Notes: generated by a model not told the origin, from the letters alone. Positions 36,685 through 50,529 are shown, counted from the first letter of the stretch. The stretch is DNA of 64,000 nt from Osmia lignaria lignaria (GCF_051020975.1 NW_027478166.1:7627501-7691500), one strand, 5' to 3'. Program-made: numbers and translations.

Positions 36685-37006
36685 GATCAGATGCGTAGTT
36701 CTCGAGGTATATCAAGATATTTAAAAGTTCCGAAGCAGCACCAACATAATAGAGATACAGAAACACCGTGGCCCCTTTCTTTGAGATAACTCTGCACCAT
36801 TGCGAGCTGCAAATGCCACTTCCAGCTTAGCTGTGCAGAGGAAGAACAACAAGAAGAAGAAATATCTCGAAATATGTCCGTCAGGCCAGTTCCTTTGAGC
36901 TGAATCTGCAAATCTCTCGGAAACGAAGCGAGCTATGGCAAAATGTTAAGAGACGTTTTTTGTAGAGAATTATGTTTCCTACAATTTATGTTCTATGATA
37001 TTTTTT
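36685..37006. repeat. Chimeric monomer C/Q
   Basis: Left part is C (GAAGCAGCACC, last marker 36737), including CTCGAGGTATATC, which is otherwise found in the C at 40227. Right part is the private Q of 33143 (CACCATTGCG at 36798, then CAGTTCCTTTGAGCTGA). The switch lies between 36737 and 36798. It joins what are two separate monomers in the 12-mer. Confidence 0.88.
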
Positions 37007-40000
37007 GATCAGAAGCGTAGTTTTCGAGATATATCGAGATATTTAAAAGTTCCGAAGCCGCACCAACATAATAGAGATACAGAAACACCGTGGCCCCTTT
37101 CTTTGAGATAACTCTGCACTAGTGCGAGCCGCAAATGCCACTTCCAGCTTAGCTGTGCAGAAGAAGAACAACAAGAAGAAGAAATATCTCGAAATATGTC
37201 CGTCAGGCCCCTTCCCTTGAGATAAATCTGCAAATATCTCGGAAACGAAGCGAGCTATTGCAAAATGTTAAGAGACCTTTTTTGTAGAGAATTGAGTTTC
37301 CTACTTTTTATGTTCTATGATATTTTCTGATCAGATGCGTAGTTCTCGAGATATATCAAGATATTTAAAAGTTCCGAAGCCGCACCAACATAATAGAGAT
37401 ACAGAAACACCGTGGCCCCTCTCTTTGAGATAACTCTGCACAATTGCGAGCTGCAAATGCCACTTCCAGCTTAGCTGTGCAGAAGAGGAACAACAAGAAG
37501 AAGAAATATCTCGAAATATGTCCGTCAGGCCAGTTCCTTTGAGCTGAATCTGCAAATCTCTCGGAAACGAAGCGAGCTATGGCAAAATGTTAAGAGACGT
37601 TTTTTGTAGAGAATTATGTTTCCTACAATTTATGTTCTATGATATTTTTTGATCAGAAGCGTAGTTTTCGAGATATATCGAGATATTTAAAAGTTCCGAA
37701 GCCGCACCAACATAATAGAGATACAGAAACACCGTGGCCCCTTTCTTTGAGATAACTCTGCACTAGTGCGAGCCGCAAATGCCACTTCCAGCTTAGCTGT
37801 GCAGAAGAAGAACAACAAGAAGAAGAAATATCACGAAATATGTCCGTTAGGCCCCTTCCCTTGAGATAAATCTGCAAATATCTCGGAAACGAAGCGAGCT
37901 ATGGCAAAATGTTAAGAGACCTTTTTTGTAGCGAATTAAGTTTCCTACTTTTTATGTTCTATGATATTTTTTGATCAGATGCGTAGTTCTCGAGATATAT
38001 CAAGATATTTAAAAGTTCCGAAGCCGCACCAACATAATAGAGATACAGAAACACCGTGGCCCCTTTCTTTCAGATAGCTATGCACTATTGCGAGATGCAA
38101 ATGCCACTTCCAGCTTAGCTGTGCAGAAGAAGAACAACAAGAAGAAGAAATATCTGGAAATATGTCCGTCAGGCCCCTTACCTTGAGATAAATCTGCAAA
38201 TATCTCGGAAACGAAGCGAGCTATGGCAAAATGTTGAGAGACCTTTTTTGTAGAGAATTAAGTTTCCTACTTTTTATCTTCTATGATATTTTCTGATCAG
38301 ATGCGTAGTTCTCGAGATATATCAAGATATTTAAAAGTTCCGAAGCCGCACCAACATAATAGAGATACAGAAACACCGTGGCCCCTCTCTTTGAGATAAC
38401 TCTGCACTATTGCGAGCTGCAAATGCCACTTCCAGCTTAGCTGTGCAGAAGAGGAACAACAAGAAGAAGAAATATCTCGGAATATGTCCGTCAGGCCCCT
38501 TCCCTTGAGATAAATCTGCAAATATCTCGGAAACGATGCCAGCTATGGGAAAATGTTAAGAGACCTTTTTTGTAGAGAATTAAGTTCCCTACTTTTTGTC
38601 TTCTATGATATTTTTTGATCAGATGCGTAGTTCTCGAGATATATCAAGATATTTAAAAGTTCCGAAGCCGCACCAACATAATAGAGATACAGAAACACCG
38701 TGGCCCTTTTCTTTGAGATAACTCTGCACTATTGCGAGCTGGAAATGCCACGTCCAGTTTAGCTGTGCAGAAGAAGAACAACAAGAAGAAGAAATATCTC
38801 GAAATATGTCCGTCAGGCCCCTTCCCTTGAGATAAATCTGCAAATATCTCGGAAACGAAGCGAGCTATGGCAAAATTTTAAGAGACCTTTTTTGTAGCGA
38901 ATTAAGTTTCCTACTTTTTATGTTCTATGATATTTTTTGATCAGATGCGTAGTTCTCGAGATATATCAAGATATTTAAAAGTTCCGAAGCCGCACCAACA
39001 TAATAGAGATACAGAAACACCGTGGCCCCTTTCTTTCAGATAGCTATGCACTATTGCGAGCTGCAAATGCCACTTCCAGCTTAGCTGTGCAGAAGAAGAA
39101 CAACAAGAAGAAGAAATATCTCGAAATATGTCCGTCAGGCCCCTTACCTTGAGATAAATCTGCAAATATCTCGGAAACGAAGCGAGCTATTGCAAAATGT
39201 TAAGAGACCTTTTTTGTAGAGAATTGAGTTTCCTACTTTTTATGTTCTATGAAATTTTTTGATCAGATGCGTAGTTCTCGAGATATATCAAGATATTTAA
39301 AAGTTAAGAAGCCGCACCAACATAATAGAGATACAGAAACACCGTGGCCCCTTTCTTTGAGATAACTCTGCACTATTGCGAGCTGGAAATGCCACTTGCA
39401 GCTTAGCTGTGCAGAAGAAGAACAACAAGAAGAAGAAATATCACGAAATATGTCCGTTAGGCCCCTTCCCTTGAGATAAATCTGCAAATATCTCGGAAAC
39501 GAAGCGAGCTATGGCAAAATGTTAAGAGACCTTTTTTGTAGCGAATTAAGTTTCCTACTTTTTATCTTGTATGATATTTTCTGATCAGATGCGTAGTTCT
39601 CGAGATATATCAAGATATTTAAAAGTTCCGAAGCCGCACCAACATAATAGAGATACAGAAACACCGTGGCCCCTCTCTTTGAGATAACTCTGCACAATTG
39701 CGAGCTGCAAATGCCACTTCCAGCTTAGCTGTGCAGAAGAGGAACAACAAGAAGAAGAAATATCTCGAAATATGTCCGTCAGGCCCCTTCCCTTGAGATA
39801 AATCTGCAAATATCTCGGAAACGAAGCGAGCTATGGCAAAATGTTAAGAGACCTTTTTTGTAGAGAATTATGTTTCCTACTTTTTATGTTCTATGATATT
39901 TTTTGATCAGACGCGTAGTTCTCGAGATATATCAAGATATTTAAAAGTTCCGAAGCCGCACCAACATAATAGAGATACAGAAACACCGTGGCTCCTTTCT

Positions 40001-40226
40001 TTGAGATAACTCTGCACTATTGCGACCTGGAAATGCCACTTCCAGTTTAGCTGTGCAGAAGAAGAACAACAAGAAGAAGAAATATCTCGAAATATGTCCG
40101 TTAGGCCCCTTCCCTTGAGATAAATCTGCAAATATCTCGGAAACGAAGCGAGCTATGGCAAAATGTTAAGAGACCTTTTTTGTAGAGAATTAAGTTTCCT
40201 ACGTTTTATGTTCTATGATATTTTTT
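36685..40226. repeat. Eleven-monomer block (C/Q)-R-Q-R-V-K-T-V-F-K-N (3542 bp)
   Basis: Matches the 12-mer from 33143 onward at offset 3542 (11 x 322), including the rare markers GCGAGATGC, ATCTGGAAATATG, GATGCCAGCTATGGG, GTTGAGAGACC and GTGGCCCTTTTC. It is one monomer shorter because C and Q are fused. Confidence 0.87.
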
Positions 40227-43200
40227 GATCAGATGCGTAGTTCTCGAGGTATATCAAGATATTTAAAAGTTCCGAAGCAGCACCAACATAATAGAGATAC
40301 AGAAACACCGTGGCCCCTTTCTTTGAGATAACTCTGCACTATTGCGAGCTGCAAATGCCACTTCCAGCTTAGCTGTGCAGAAGAAGAACAACAAGAAGAA
40401 GAAATATCTCGAAATATGTCCGTCAGGCCCCTTCCCTTGAGATAAATCTGCAAATATCTCGGAAACGAAGAGAGCTATGGCAAAATGATAAGAGACCTTT
40501 TTTGTAGAGAATTAAGTTTCCTACTTTTTATGCTCTATGATATTTTTTGATCAGATGCGTAGTTCTCGAGATATATCAAGATATTTAAAAGTTCCGAAGC
40601 CGCACCAACATAATAGAGATACAGAAACACCGTGGCCCCTTTCTTTGAGATAACTCTGCACTATTGCGAGCTGCAAATGCCACTTCCAGCTTAGCTGTGC
40701 AGAGGAAGAACAACAAGAAGAAGAAATATCTCGAAATATGTCCGTCAGGCCAGTTCCTTTGAGCTGAATCTGCAAATCTCTCGGAAACGAAGCGAGCTAT
40801 GGCAAAATGTTAAGAGACGTTTTTTGTAGAGAATTATGTTTCCTACAATTTATGTTCTATGATATTTTTTGATCAGAAGCGTAGTTTTCGAGATATATCG
40901 AGATATTTAAAAGTTCCGAAGCCGCACCAACATAATAGAGATACAGAAACACCGTGGCCCCTTTCTTTGAGATAACTCTGCACTAGTGCGAGCCGCAAAT
41001 GCCACTTCCAGCTTAGCTGTGCAGAAGAAGAACAACAAGAAGAAGAAATATCTCGAAATATGTCCGTCAGGCCCCTTCCCTTGAGATAAATCTGCAAATA
41101 TCTCGGAAACGAAGCGAGCTATTGCAAAATGTTAAGAGACCTTTTTTGTAGAGAATTGAGTTTCCTACTTTTTATGTTCTATGATATTTTCTGATCAGAT
41201 GCGTAGTTCTCGAGATATATCAAGATATTTAAAAGTTCCGAAGCCGCACCAACATAATAGAGATACAGAAACACCGTGGCCCCTCTCTTTGAGATAACTC
41301 TGCACAATTGCGAGCTGCAAATGCCACTTCCAGCTTAGCTGTGCAGAAGAGGAACAACAAGAAGAAGAAATATCTCGAAATATGTCCGTCAGGCCCCTTC
41401 CCTTGAGATAAATCTGCAAATATCTCGGAAACGAAGCGAGCTATGGCAAAATGTTAAGAGACCTTTTTTGTAGAGAATTATGTTTCCTACTTTTTATCTT
41501 CTATGATATTTTCTGATCAGATGCGTAGTTCTCGAGATATATCAAGATATTTAAAAGTTCCGAAGCCGCACCAACATAATAGAGATACAGAAACACCGTG
41601 GCCCCTCTCTTTGAGATAACTCTGCACTATTGCGAGCTGCAAATGCCACTTCCAGCTTAGCTGTGCAGAAGAGGAACAACAAGAAGAAGAAATATCTCGG
41701 AATATGTCCGTCAGGCCCCTTCCCTTGAGATAAATCTGCAAATATCTCGGAAACGATGCCAGCTATGGGAAAATGTTAAGAGACCTTTTTTGTAGAGAAT
41801 TAAGTTCCCTACTTTTTGTCTTCTATGATATTTTTTGATCAGATGCGTAGTTCTCGAGATATATCAAGATATTTAAAAGTTCCGAAGCCGCACCAACATA
41901 ATAGAGATACAGAAACACCGTGGCCCTTTTCTTTGAGATAACTCTGCACTATTGCGAGCTGGAAATGCCACGTCCAGTTTAGCTGTGCAGAAGAAGAACA
42001 ACAAGAAGAAGAAATATCTCGAAATATGTCCGTCAGGCCCCTTCCCTTGAGATAAATCTGCAAATATCTCGGAAACGAAGCGAGCTATGGCAAAATTTTA
42101 AGAGACCTTTTTTGTAGCGAATTAAGTTTCCTACTTTTTATGTTCTATGATATTTTTTGATCAGATGCGTAGTTCTCGAGATATATCAAGATATTTAAAA
42201 GTTCCGAAGCCGCACCAACATAATAGAGATACAGAAACACCGTGGCCCCTTTCTTTCAGATAGCTATGCACTATTGCGAGCTGCAAATGCCACTTCCAGC
42301 TTAGCTGTGCAGAAGAAGAACAACAAGAAGAAGAAATATCTCGAAATATGTCCGTCAGGCCCCTTACCTTGAGATAAATCTGCAAATATCTCGGAAACGA
42401 AGCGAGCTATTGCAAAATGTTAAGAGACCTTTTTTGTAGAGAATTGAGTTTCCTACTTTTTATGTTCTATGAAATTTTTTGATCAGATGCGTAGTTCTCG
42501 AGATATATCAAGATATTTAAAAGTTAAGAAGCCGCACCAACATAATAGAGATACAGAAACACCGTGGCCCCTTTCTTTGAGATAACTCTGCACTATTGCG
42601 AGCTGGAAATGCCACTTGCAGCTTAGCTGTGCAGAAGAAGAACAACAAGAAGAAGAAATATCACGAAATATGTCCGTTAGGCCCCTTCCCTTGAGATAAA
42701 TCTGCAAATATCTCGGAAACGAAGCGAGCTATGGCAAAATGTTAAGAGACCTTTTTTGTAGCGAATTAAGTTTCCTACTTTTTATCTTGTATGATATTTT
42801 CTGATCAGATGCGTAGTTCTCGAGATATATCAAGATATTTAAAAGTTCCGAAGCCGCACCAACATAATAGAGATACAGAAACACCGTGGCCCCTCTCTTT
42901 GAGATAACTCTGCACAATTGCGAGCTGCAAATGCCACTTCCAGCTTAGCTGTGCAGAAGAGGAACAACAAGAAGAAGAAATATCTCGAAATATGTCCGTC
43001 AGGCCCCTTCCCTTGAGATAAATCTGCAAATATCTCGGAAACGAAGCGAGCTATGGCAAAATGTTAAGAGACCTTTTTTGTAGAGAATTATGTTTCCTAC
43101 TTTTTATGTTCTATGATATTTTTTGATCAGACGCGTAGTTCTCGAGATATATCAAGATATTTAAAAGTTCCGAAGCCGCACCAACATAATAGAGATACAG

Positions 43201-43446
43201 AAACACCGTGGCTCCTTTCTTTGAGATAACTCTGCACTATTGCGACCTGGAAATGCCACTTCCAGTTTAGCTGTGCAGAAGAAGAACAACAAGAAGAAGA
43301 AATATCTCGAAATATGTCCGTTAGGCCCCTTCCCTTGAGATAAATCTGCAAATATCTCGGAAACGAAGCGAGCTATGGCAAAATGTTAAGAGACCTTTTT
43401 TGTAGAGAATTAAGTTTCCTACGTTTTATGTTCTATGATATTTTTT
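40227..43446. repeat. Ten-monomer block C-Q-R-K-K-T-V-F-K-N (3220 bp)
   Basis: Its last six monomers (K-T-V-F-K-N, from about 41515) match the 11-mer at offset 3220. Its first monomers are C, Q, R, K as in the 29601 block. The K at 41193 ends with TATCTTCTATG and TTTTCTGATCAG, the tail seen on V at 34431, so the join to the long-HOR segment probably lies near 41490. This links the short and long HOR families. Confidence 0.82.
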
Positions 43447-46400
43447 GATCAGATGCGTAGTTCTCGAGATATATCAAGATATTTAAAAGTTCCGAAGCAG
43501 CACCAACATAATAGAGATACAGAAACACCGTGGCCCCTTTCTTTGAGATAACTCTGCACTATTGCGAGCTGCAAATGCCACTTCCAGCTTAGCTGTGCAG
43601 AAGAAGAACAACAAGAAGAAGAAATATCTCGAAATATGTCCGTCAGGCCCCTTCCCTTGAGATAAATCTGCAAATATCTCGGAAACGAAGAGAGCTATGG
43701 CAAAATGATAAGAGACCTTTTTTGTAGAGAATTAAGTTTCCTACTTTTTATGCTCTATGATATTTTTTGATCAGATGCGTAGTTCTCGAGATATATCAAG
43801 ATATTTAAAAGTTCCGAAGCCGCACCAACATAATAGAGATACAGAAACACCGTGGCCCCTTTCTTTGAGATAACTCTGCACTATTGCGAGCTGTAAATGC
43901 CACTTCCAGCTTAGCTGTGCAGAAGAAGAACAACAAGAAGAAGAAATATCTCGAAATATGTCCGTCAGGCCCCTTCCCTTGAGATATATCTGCAAATATC
44001 TCGGAAACGAAGCGAGCTATGGCAAAATGTTAAGACACCTTTTTTGTAGAGAATTATGTTTCCTACAATTTATGTTCTATGATATTTTTTGATCAGAAGC
44101 GTAGTTTTCGAGATATATCGAGATATTTAAAAGTTCCGAAGCCGCACCACCATAATAGAGATACAGAAACACCGTGGCCCCTTTCTTTGAGATATCTCTG
44201 CACTATTGCGAGCTGCAAATGCCACTTCCAGCTTAGCTGCGCAGAAAAAGAACAACAAGAAGAAGAAATATCTCGAAATATGTCCGTCAGGCCCCTTCCC
44301 TTGAGATAAATCTGCAAATATCTCGGAAACGAAGCGAGCTATGGCAAAATGTTAAGAGACCTTTTTTGTAGAGAATTATGTTTCCTACTTTTTATGTTCT
44401 ATGATATTTTTTGATCAGACGCGTAGTTCTCGAGATATATCAAGATATTTAAAAGTTCCGAAGCCGCACCAACATAATAGAGATACAGAAACACCGTGGC
44501 CCCTTTCTTTGAGATAACTCTGCACTATTGCGAGCTGCAAATGCCACTTCCAGCTTAGCTGTGCAGAAGAAGAACAACAAGAAGAAGAAATATCTCGAAA
44601 TATGTCCGTCAGGCCCCTTACCTTGAGATAAATCTGCAAATATCTCGGAAACGAAGCGAGCTATGGCAAAATGTTAAGAGACCTTTTTTGTAGAGAATTA
44701 CGTTTCCTACTTTTTATCTTCTATGATATTTTCTGATCAGATGCGTAGTTCTCGAGATATATCAAGATATTTAAAAGTTCCGAAGCCGCACCAACATAAT
44801 AGAGATACAGAAACACCGTGGCCCCTTTCTTTGAGATAACTCTGCACTATTGCGAGCTGCAAATGCCACTTTCAGCTTAGCTGTGCAGAGGAAGAACAAC
44901 AAGAAGAAGAAATATCTCGAAATATGTCCGTCAGGCCCCTTCCCTTGAGATAAATCTGCAAATATCTCGGAAACGAAGCGAGCTATGGCAAAATGTTAAG
45001 AGACCTTTTTTGTAGAGAATTATGTTTCCTACAATTTATGTTCTATGATATTTTTTGATCAGAAGCGTAGTTTTCGAGATATATCGAGATATTTAAAAGT
45101 TCCGAAGCCGCACCAACATAATAGAGATACAGAAACACCGTGGCCCCTTTCTTTGAGATAACTCTGCACTAGTGCGAGCCGCAAATGCCACTTCCAGCTT
45201 AGCTGTGCAGAAGAAGAACAACAAGAAGAAGAAATATCTCGAAATATGTCCGTCAGGCCCCTTCCCTTGAGATAATTCTGCAAATATCTCGGAAACGAAG
45301 CGAGCTATGGCAAAATGTTAAGAGACCTTTTCTGTAGAGAATTAAGTTTTCTACTTTTTATGTTCCATGATATTTTTTGATCAGATGCGTAGTTCTCGAG
45401 ATACATCAAGATATTTAAAAGTTCTGAAGCTGCACCAACATAATAGAGATACAGAAACACCGTGGCCCCTTTCTTTGAGATAACTCTGCACTAGTGCGAG
45501 CCGCAAATGCCACTTCCAGCTTAGCTGTGCAGAAGAAGAACAACAAGAAGAAGAAATATCTGGAAATATGTCCGTTAGGCCCCTTCCCTTGAGATAAATC
45601 TGCAAATATCTCGGAAACGAAGCGAGCTATGGCAAAATGTTGAGAGACCTTTTTTGTAGAGAATTAAGTTTCCTACTATTTATGTTCTATGATATTTTTG
45701 GATCAGATGCGTAGTTCTCGAGATATATCAAGATATTTAAAAGTTCCGAAGCCGCACCAGCATAATAGAGATACAGAAACACCGTGGCCCCTTTCTTTGA
45801 GATATCTCTGCACTATTGCGAGCTGCAAATGCCACTTCCAGCTTAGCTGCGCAGAAAAAGAACAACAAGAAGAAGAAATATCTCGAAATATGTCCGTCAG
45901 GCCCCTTCCCTTGAGATAAATCTGCAAATATCTCGGAAACGAAGCGAGCTATGGCAAAATGTTAAGAGACCTTTTTTGTAGAGAATTATGTTTCCTACTT
46001 TTTATGTTCTATGATATTTTTTGATCAGACGCGTAGTTCTCGAGATATATCAAGATATTTAAAAGTTCCGAAGCCGCACCAACATAATAGAGATACAGAA
46101 ACACCGTGGCCCCTTTCTTTGAGATAACTCTGCACTATTGCGAGCTGCAAATGCCACTTCCAGCTTAGCTGTGCAGAAGAAGAACAACAAGAAGAAGAAA
46201 TATCTCGAAATATGTCCGTCAGGCCCCTTACCTTGAGATAAATCTGCAAATATCTCGGAAACGAAGCGAGCTATGGCAAAATGTTAAGAGACCGTTTTTG
46301 TAGAGAATTATGTTTCCTACTTTTTATGTTCTATGATATTTTTTGATCAGACGCGTAGTTCTCGAGATATATCAAGATATTTAAAAGTTCCGAAGCCGCA

Positions 46401-47560
46401 CCAACATAATAGAGATACAGAAACACCGTGGCCCCTTTCTTTGAGATAACTCTGCACTATTGCGAGCTGCAAATGCCACTTCCAGCTTAGCTGTGCAGAA
46501 GAAGAACAACAAGAAGAAGAAATATCTCGAAATATGTCCGCCAGGCCCCTTCCCTTGAGATAAATCTGCAAATATCTCGGAAACGAAGAGAGCTATGGCA
46601 AAATGTTAAGAGACCTTTTTTGTAGAGAATTAAGTTTTCTACTTTTCATGTTCTATGATATTTTTTGATCAGATGCGTAGTTCTCGAGATATATCAAGAT
46701 ATTTAAAAGTTCCGAAGCCGCACCAACATAATAGAGATACAGAAACACCGTGGCCCCTTTCTTTGAGATAACTCTGCACTATTGCGAGCTGTAAATGCCA
46801 CTTCCAGCTTAGCTGTGCAGAAGAAGAACAACAAGAAGAAGAAATATCTCGAAATATGTCCGTCAGGCCCCTTCCCTTGAGATATATCTGCAAATATCTC
46901 GGAAACGAAGCGAGCTATGGCAAAATGTTAAGAGACCTTTTTTGTAGAGAATTATGTTTCCTACAATTTATGTTCTATGATATTTTTTGATCAGAAGCGT
47001 AGTTTTCGAGATATATCGAGATATTTAAAAGTTCCGAAGCCGCACCAACATAATAGAGATACAGAAACACCGTGGCCCCTTTCTTTGAGATAACTCTGCA
47101 CTAGTGCGAGCCGCAAATGCCACTTCCAGCTTAGCTGTGCAGAAGAAGAACAACAAGAAGAAGAAATATCTCGAAATATGTCCGTCAGGCCCCTTCCCTT
47201 GAGATAAATCTGCAAATATCTCGGAAACGAAGCGAGCTATGGCAAAATGTTAAGAGACCTTTTTTGTAGAGAATTAAGTTTCCTACTTTTTATGTTCTAT
47301 GATATTTTTTGATCAGATGCGTAGTTCTCGAGATATATCAAGATATTTAAAAGTTCCGAAGCCGCACCAACATAATAGGGATACCGAAACACCGTGGCCC
47401 CTTTCTTTGAGATAACTCTGCACTAGTGCGAGCCGCAAATGCCACTTCCAGCTTAGCTGTGCAGAAGAAGAACAACAAGAAGAAGAAATATCTCGAAATA
47501 TGTCCGTCAGGCCCCTTCCCTTGAGATAAATCTGCAAATATCTCGGAAACGAAGCGAGCT
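43447..47560. repeat. Mixed monomers with a partial 1610-bp offset duplication
   Basis: After one more C (43447) the order is lost. Around 44150-44690 and 45760-46300 the sequence matches at offset 1610. Shared markers are GCTGCGCAGAAAAAG and GAGATATCTCTG, followed by a GATCAGACGCG monomer with CCTTACCTTGAG. Past about 46294 the copies differ (GACCGTTTTTG, TTATGTTC). Other units are R-like and K-like. Confidence 0.75.
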
Positions 47561-47561
47561 A

Positions 47562-48205
47562 TCGCAAAATGTTAAGAGACCTTTTTTGTAGAGAATTATG
47601 TTTCCTACAATTTATGTTCTATGATATTTTTTGATCAGAAGCGTAGTTTTCGAGATATATCGAGATATTTAAAAGTTCCGAAGCCGCACCAACATAATAG
47701 AGATACAGAAACATCGTGGCCCCTTTCTTTGGGATAACTCTGCACTATTGCGAGCTGGAAATGCCACTTCCAGTTTAGCTGTGCAGAAGAAGAACAACAA
47801 GAAGAAGAAATATCTCGAAATATATCCGTCAGGACCCTTCCCTTGAGATAAATCTGCAAATATCTCGGAAACGAAGCGAGCTATCGCAAAATGTTAAGAG
47901 ACCTTTTTTGTAGAGAATTATGTTTCCTACAATTTATGTTCTATGATATTTTTTGATCAGAAGCGTAGTTTTCGAGATATATCGAGATATTTAAAAGTTC
48001 CGAAGCCGCACCAACATAATAGAGATACAGAAACATCGTGGCCCCTTTCTTTGGGATAACTCTGCACTATTGCGAGCTGGAAATGCCACTTCCAGTTTAG
48101 CTGTGCAGAAGAAGAACAACAAGAAGAAGAAATATCTCGAAATATATCCGTCAGGACCCTTCCCTTGAGATAAATCTGCAAATATCTCGGAAACGAAGCG
48201 AGCTA
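47562..48205. repeat. Exact tandem doubling of one monomer
   Basis: Two neighbouring units share GAAACATCGTGGCC, CTTTGGGATAAC, AAATATATCCG and CAGGACCC. The upstream edge of both copies reads GCTATCGCAAAATG, while the second copy exits with GCTATTGCAAAACG. That is the native tail of this type at 945 and 3522. The pattern fits insertion of one 322-bp unit. The unit starting at 47955 is 321 bp because G is lost from TTTTTTGATCAG. Confidence 0.82.
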
Positions 48206-50529
48206 TTGCAAAACGTTAAGAGACCTTTTTTGTAGAGAATTAAGTTTCCTACTTTTTATGTTGTATGATATTTTTTATCAGAAGCGTAGTTTTCGAGATA
48301 TATCGAGATATTTAAAAGTTCCGAAGCCGCACCAACATAATAGAGATACAGAAACACCGTGGCCCCTTTCTTTGGGATAACTCTGCACTATTGCGAGCTG
48401 CAAATGCCACTTCCAGCTTAGCTGTGCAGAGGAAGAACAACAAGAAGAAGAAATATCTCGAAATATGTCCGTCAGGCCAGTTCCTTTGAGCTGAATCTGC
48501 AAATATCTCGGAAACGAAGCGAGCTATGGCAAAATGTTAAGAGACGTTTTTTGTAGAGAATTATGTTTCCTACAATTTATGTTCTATGATATTTTTTGGT
48601 CAGAAGCGTAGTTTTCGAGATATATCGAGATATTTAAAAGTTCCGAAGCCGCACCAACATAATAGAGATACAGAAACACCGTGGCCCCTTTCTTTGGGAT
48701 AACTCTGCACTATTGCGAGCTGCAAATGCCACTTCCAGCTTAGCTGTGCAGAACAAGAACAACAAGAAGAAGAGATATCTCGAAATATGTCCGTCAGGCC
48801 CCTTCCCTTGAGATAAATCTGCAAATATCTCGGAAACGACGCGAGCTATGGCAAAATGTTAAGAGACCTTTTTTGTAGAGAATTATGTTTCCTACTTTTT
48901 ATGTTCTATGATATTTTTTGATCAGACGCGTAGTTCTCGAGATATATCAAGATATTTAAAAGTTCCGAAGCCGCACCAACATAATAGAGATACAGAAACA
49001 CCGTGGCCCCTTTCTTTGAGATATCTCTGCACTATTGCGAGCTGCAAATGCCACTTCCAGCTTAGCTGTGCAGAAGAAGAACAACAAGAAGAAGAAATAC
49101 CTCGAAATATGTCCGTGAGGCCCCTTCCCTTGAGATAAATCTGCAAATATCTCGGAAACGAAGCGAGCTATGGCAAAATGTTAAGAGACCTTATTTGTAG
49201 AGAATTAAGTTTCCTACTTTTTATGTTCTATGATATTTTTTGATCAGATGCGTAGTTCTCGAGATATATCAAGATATTTAAAAGTTCCGAAGCCGCACCA
49301 ACATAATAGAGATACAGAAACACCGTGGCCCCTTTCTTTGGGATAACTCTGCACTATTGCGAGCTGCAAATGCCACTTCCAGCTTAGCTGTGCAGAAGAA
49401 GAACAACAAGAAGAAGAAATATCTCGAAATATGTCCGTCAGGCCACTTCCCTTGAGATGAATCTGCAAATATCTCGGAAACGAAGCGAGCTATGGCAAAA
49501 TGTTAAGAGACGTTTTTTGTAGAGAATTATGTTTCCTACAATTTATGTTCTATGATATTTTTTGATCAGAAGCGTAGTTTTCGAGATATATCGAGATACT
49601 TAAAAGTTCCGAAGCCGCACCAACATATTAGAGATACAGAAACACCGTGGCCCCTTTCTTTGAGATAACTCTGCAATAGTGCGAGCCGCAAATGCCACTT
49701 CCAGCTTAGCTGTGCAGAAGAAGAACAACAAGAAGAAGAAATATTTCGAAATATGTCCGTCAGGCCCCTTCCCTTGAGATAAATCTGCAAATATCTCGGA
49801 AACGAAGCGAGCTATGGCAAAATGTTAAGAGACCTTTTTTGTAGAGAATTAAGTTTCCTACTTTTTATGTTCTATGATATTTTTTGATCAGATGCGTAGT
49901 TCTCGAGATATATCAAGATATTTAAAAGTTCCGAAGCCGCACCAACATAATAGAGATACAGAAACACCGTGGCCCCTTTCTTTGAGATAACTCTGCACTA
50001 TTGCGAGCTGCAAATGCCACTTCCAGCTTAGCTGTGCAGAGGAAGAACAACAAGAAGAAGAAATATCTCGAAATATGTCCGTCAGGCCAGTTCCTTTGAG
50101 CTGAATCTGCAAATATCTCGGAAACGAAGCGAGCTATGGCAAAATGTTAAGAGACCTTTTTTGTAGAGAATTATGTTTCCTACAATTTATGTTCTATGAT
50201 ATTTTTTGATCAGAAGCGTAGTTTTCGAGATATATCGAGATACTTAAAAGTTCCGAAGCCGCACCAACATATTAGAGATACAGAAACACCGTGGCCCCTT
50301 TCTTTGAGATAACTGTGCACTAGTGCGAGCCGCAAATGCCACTTCCAGCTTAGCTGTGCAGAAGAAGAACAACAAGAAGAAGAAATATCTCGAAATATGT
50401 CCGTCAGGCCCCTTCCCTTGAGATAAATCTGCAAATATCTCGGAAACGAAGCGAGCTATGGCAAAATGTTAAGAGACCTTTTTTGTAGAGAATTATGTTT
50501 CCTACTTTTTATGTTCTATGATATTTTTT
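48206..50529. repeat. Mixed monomers with two Q-like/R-like dimers
   Basis: Q (48276), a unit starting GGTCAG (48598), a unit with GAGATATCTCTG (48920), then 49242-49885 and 49886-50529 as two 644-bp pairs. The R-like members of the pairs share GATACTTAAAAG and CAACATATTAGAG. The 50208 unit has ATAACTGTGCACTAG, which reappears at 59868 and 63088. Confidence 0.75.
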
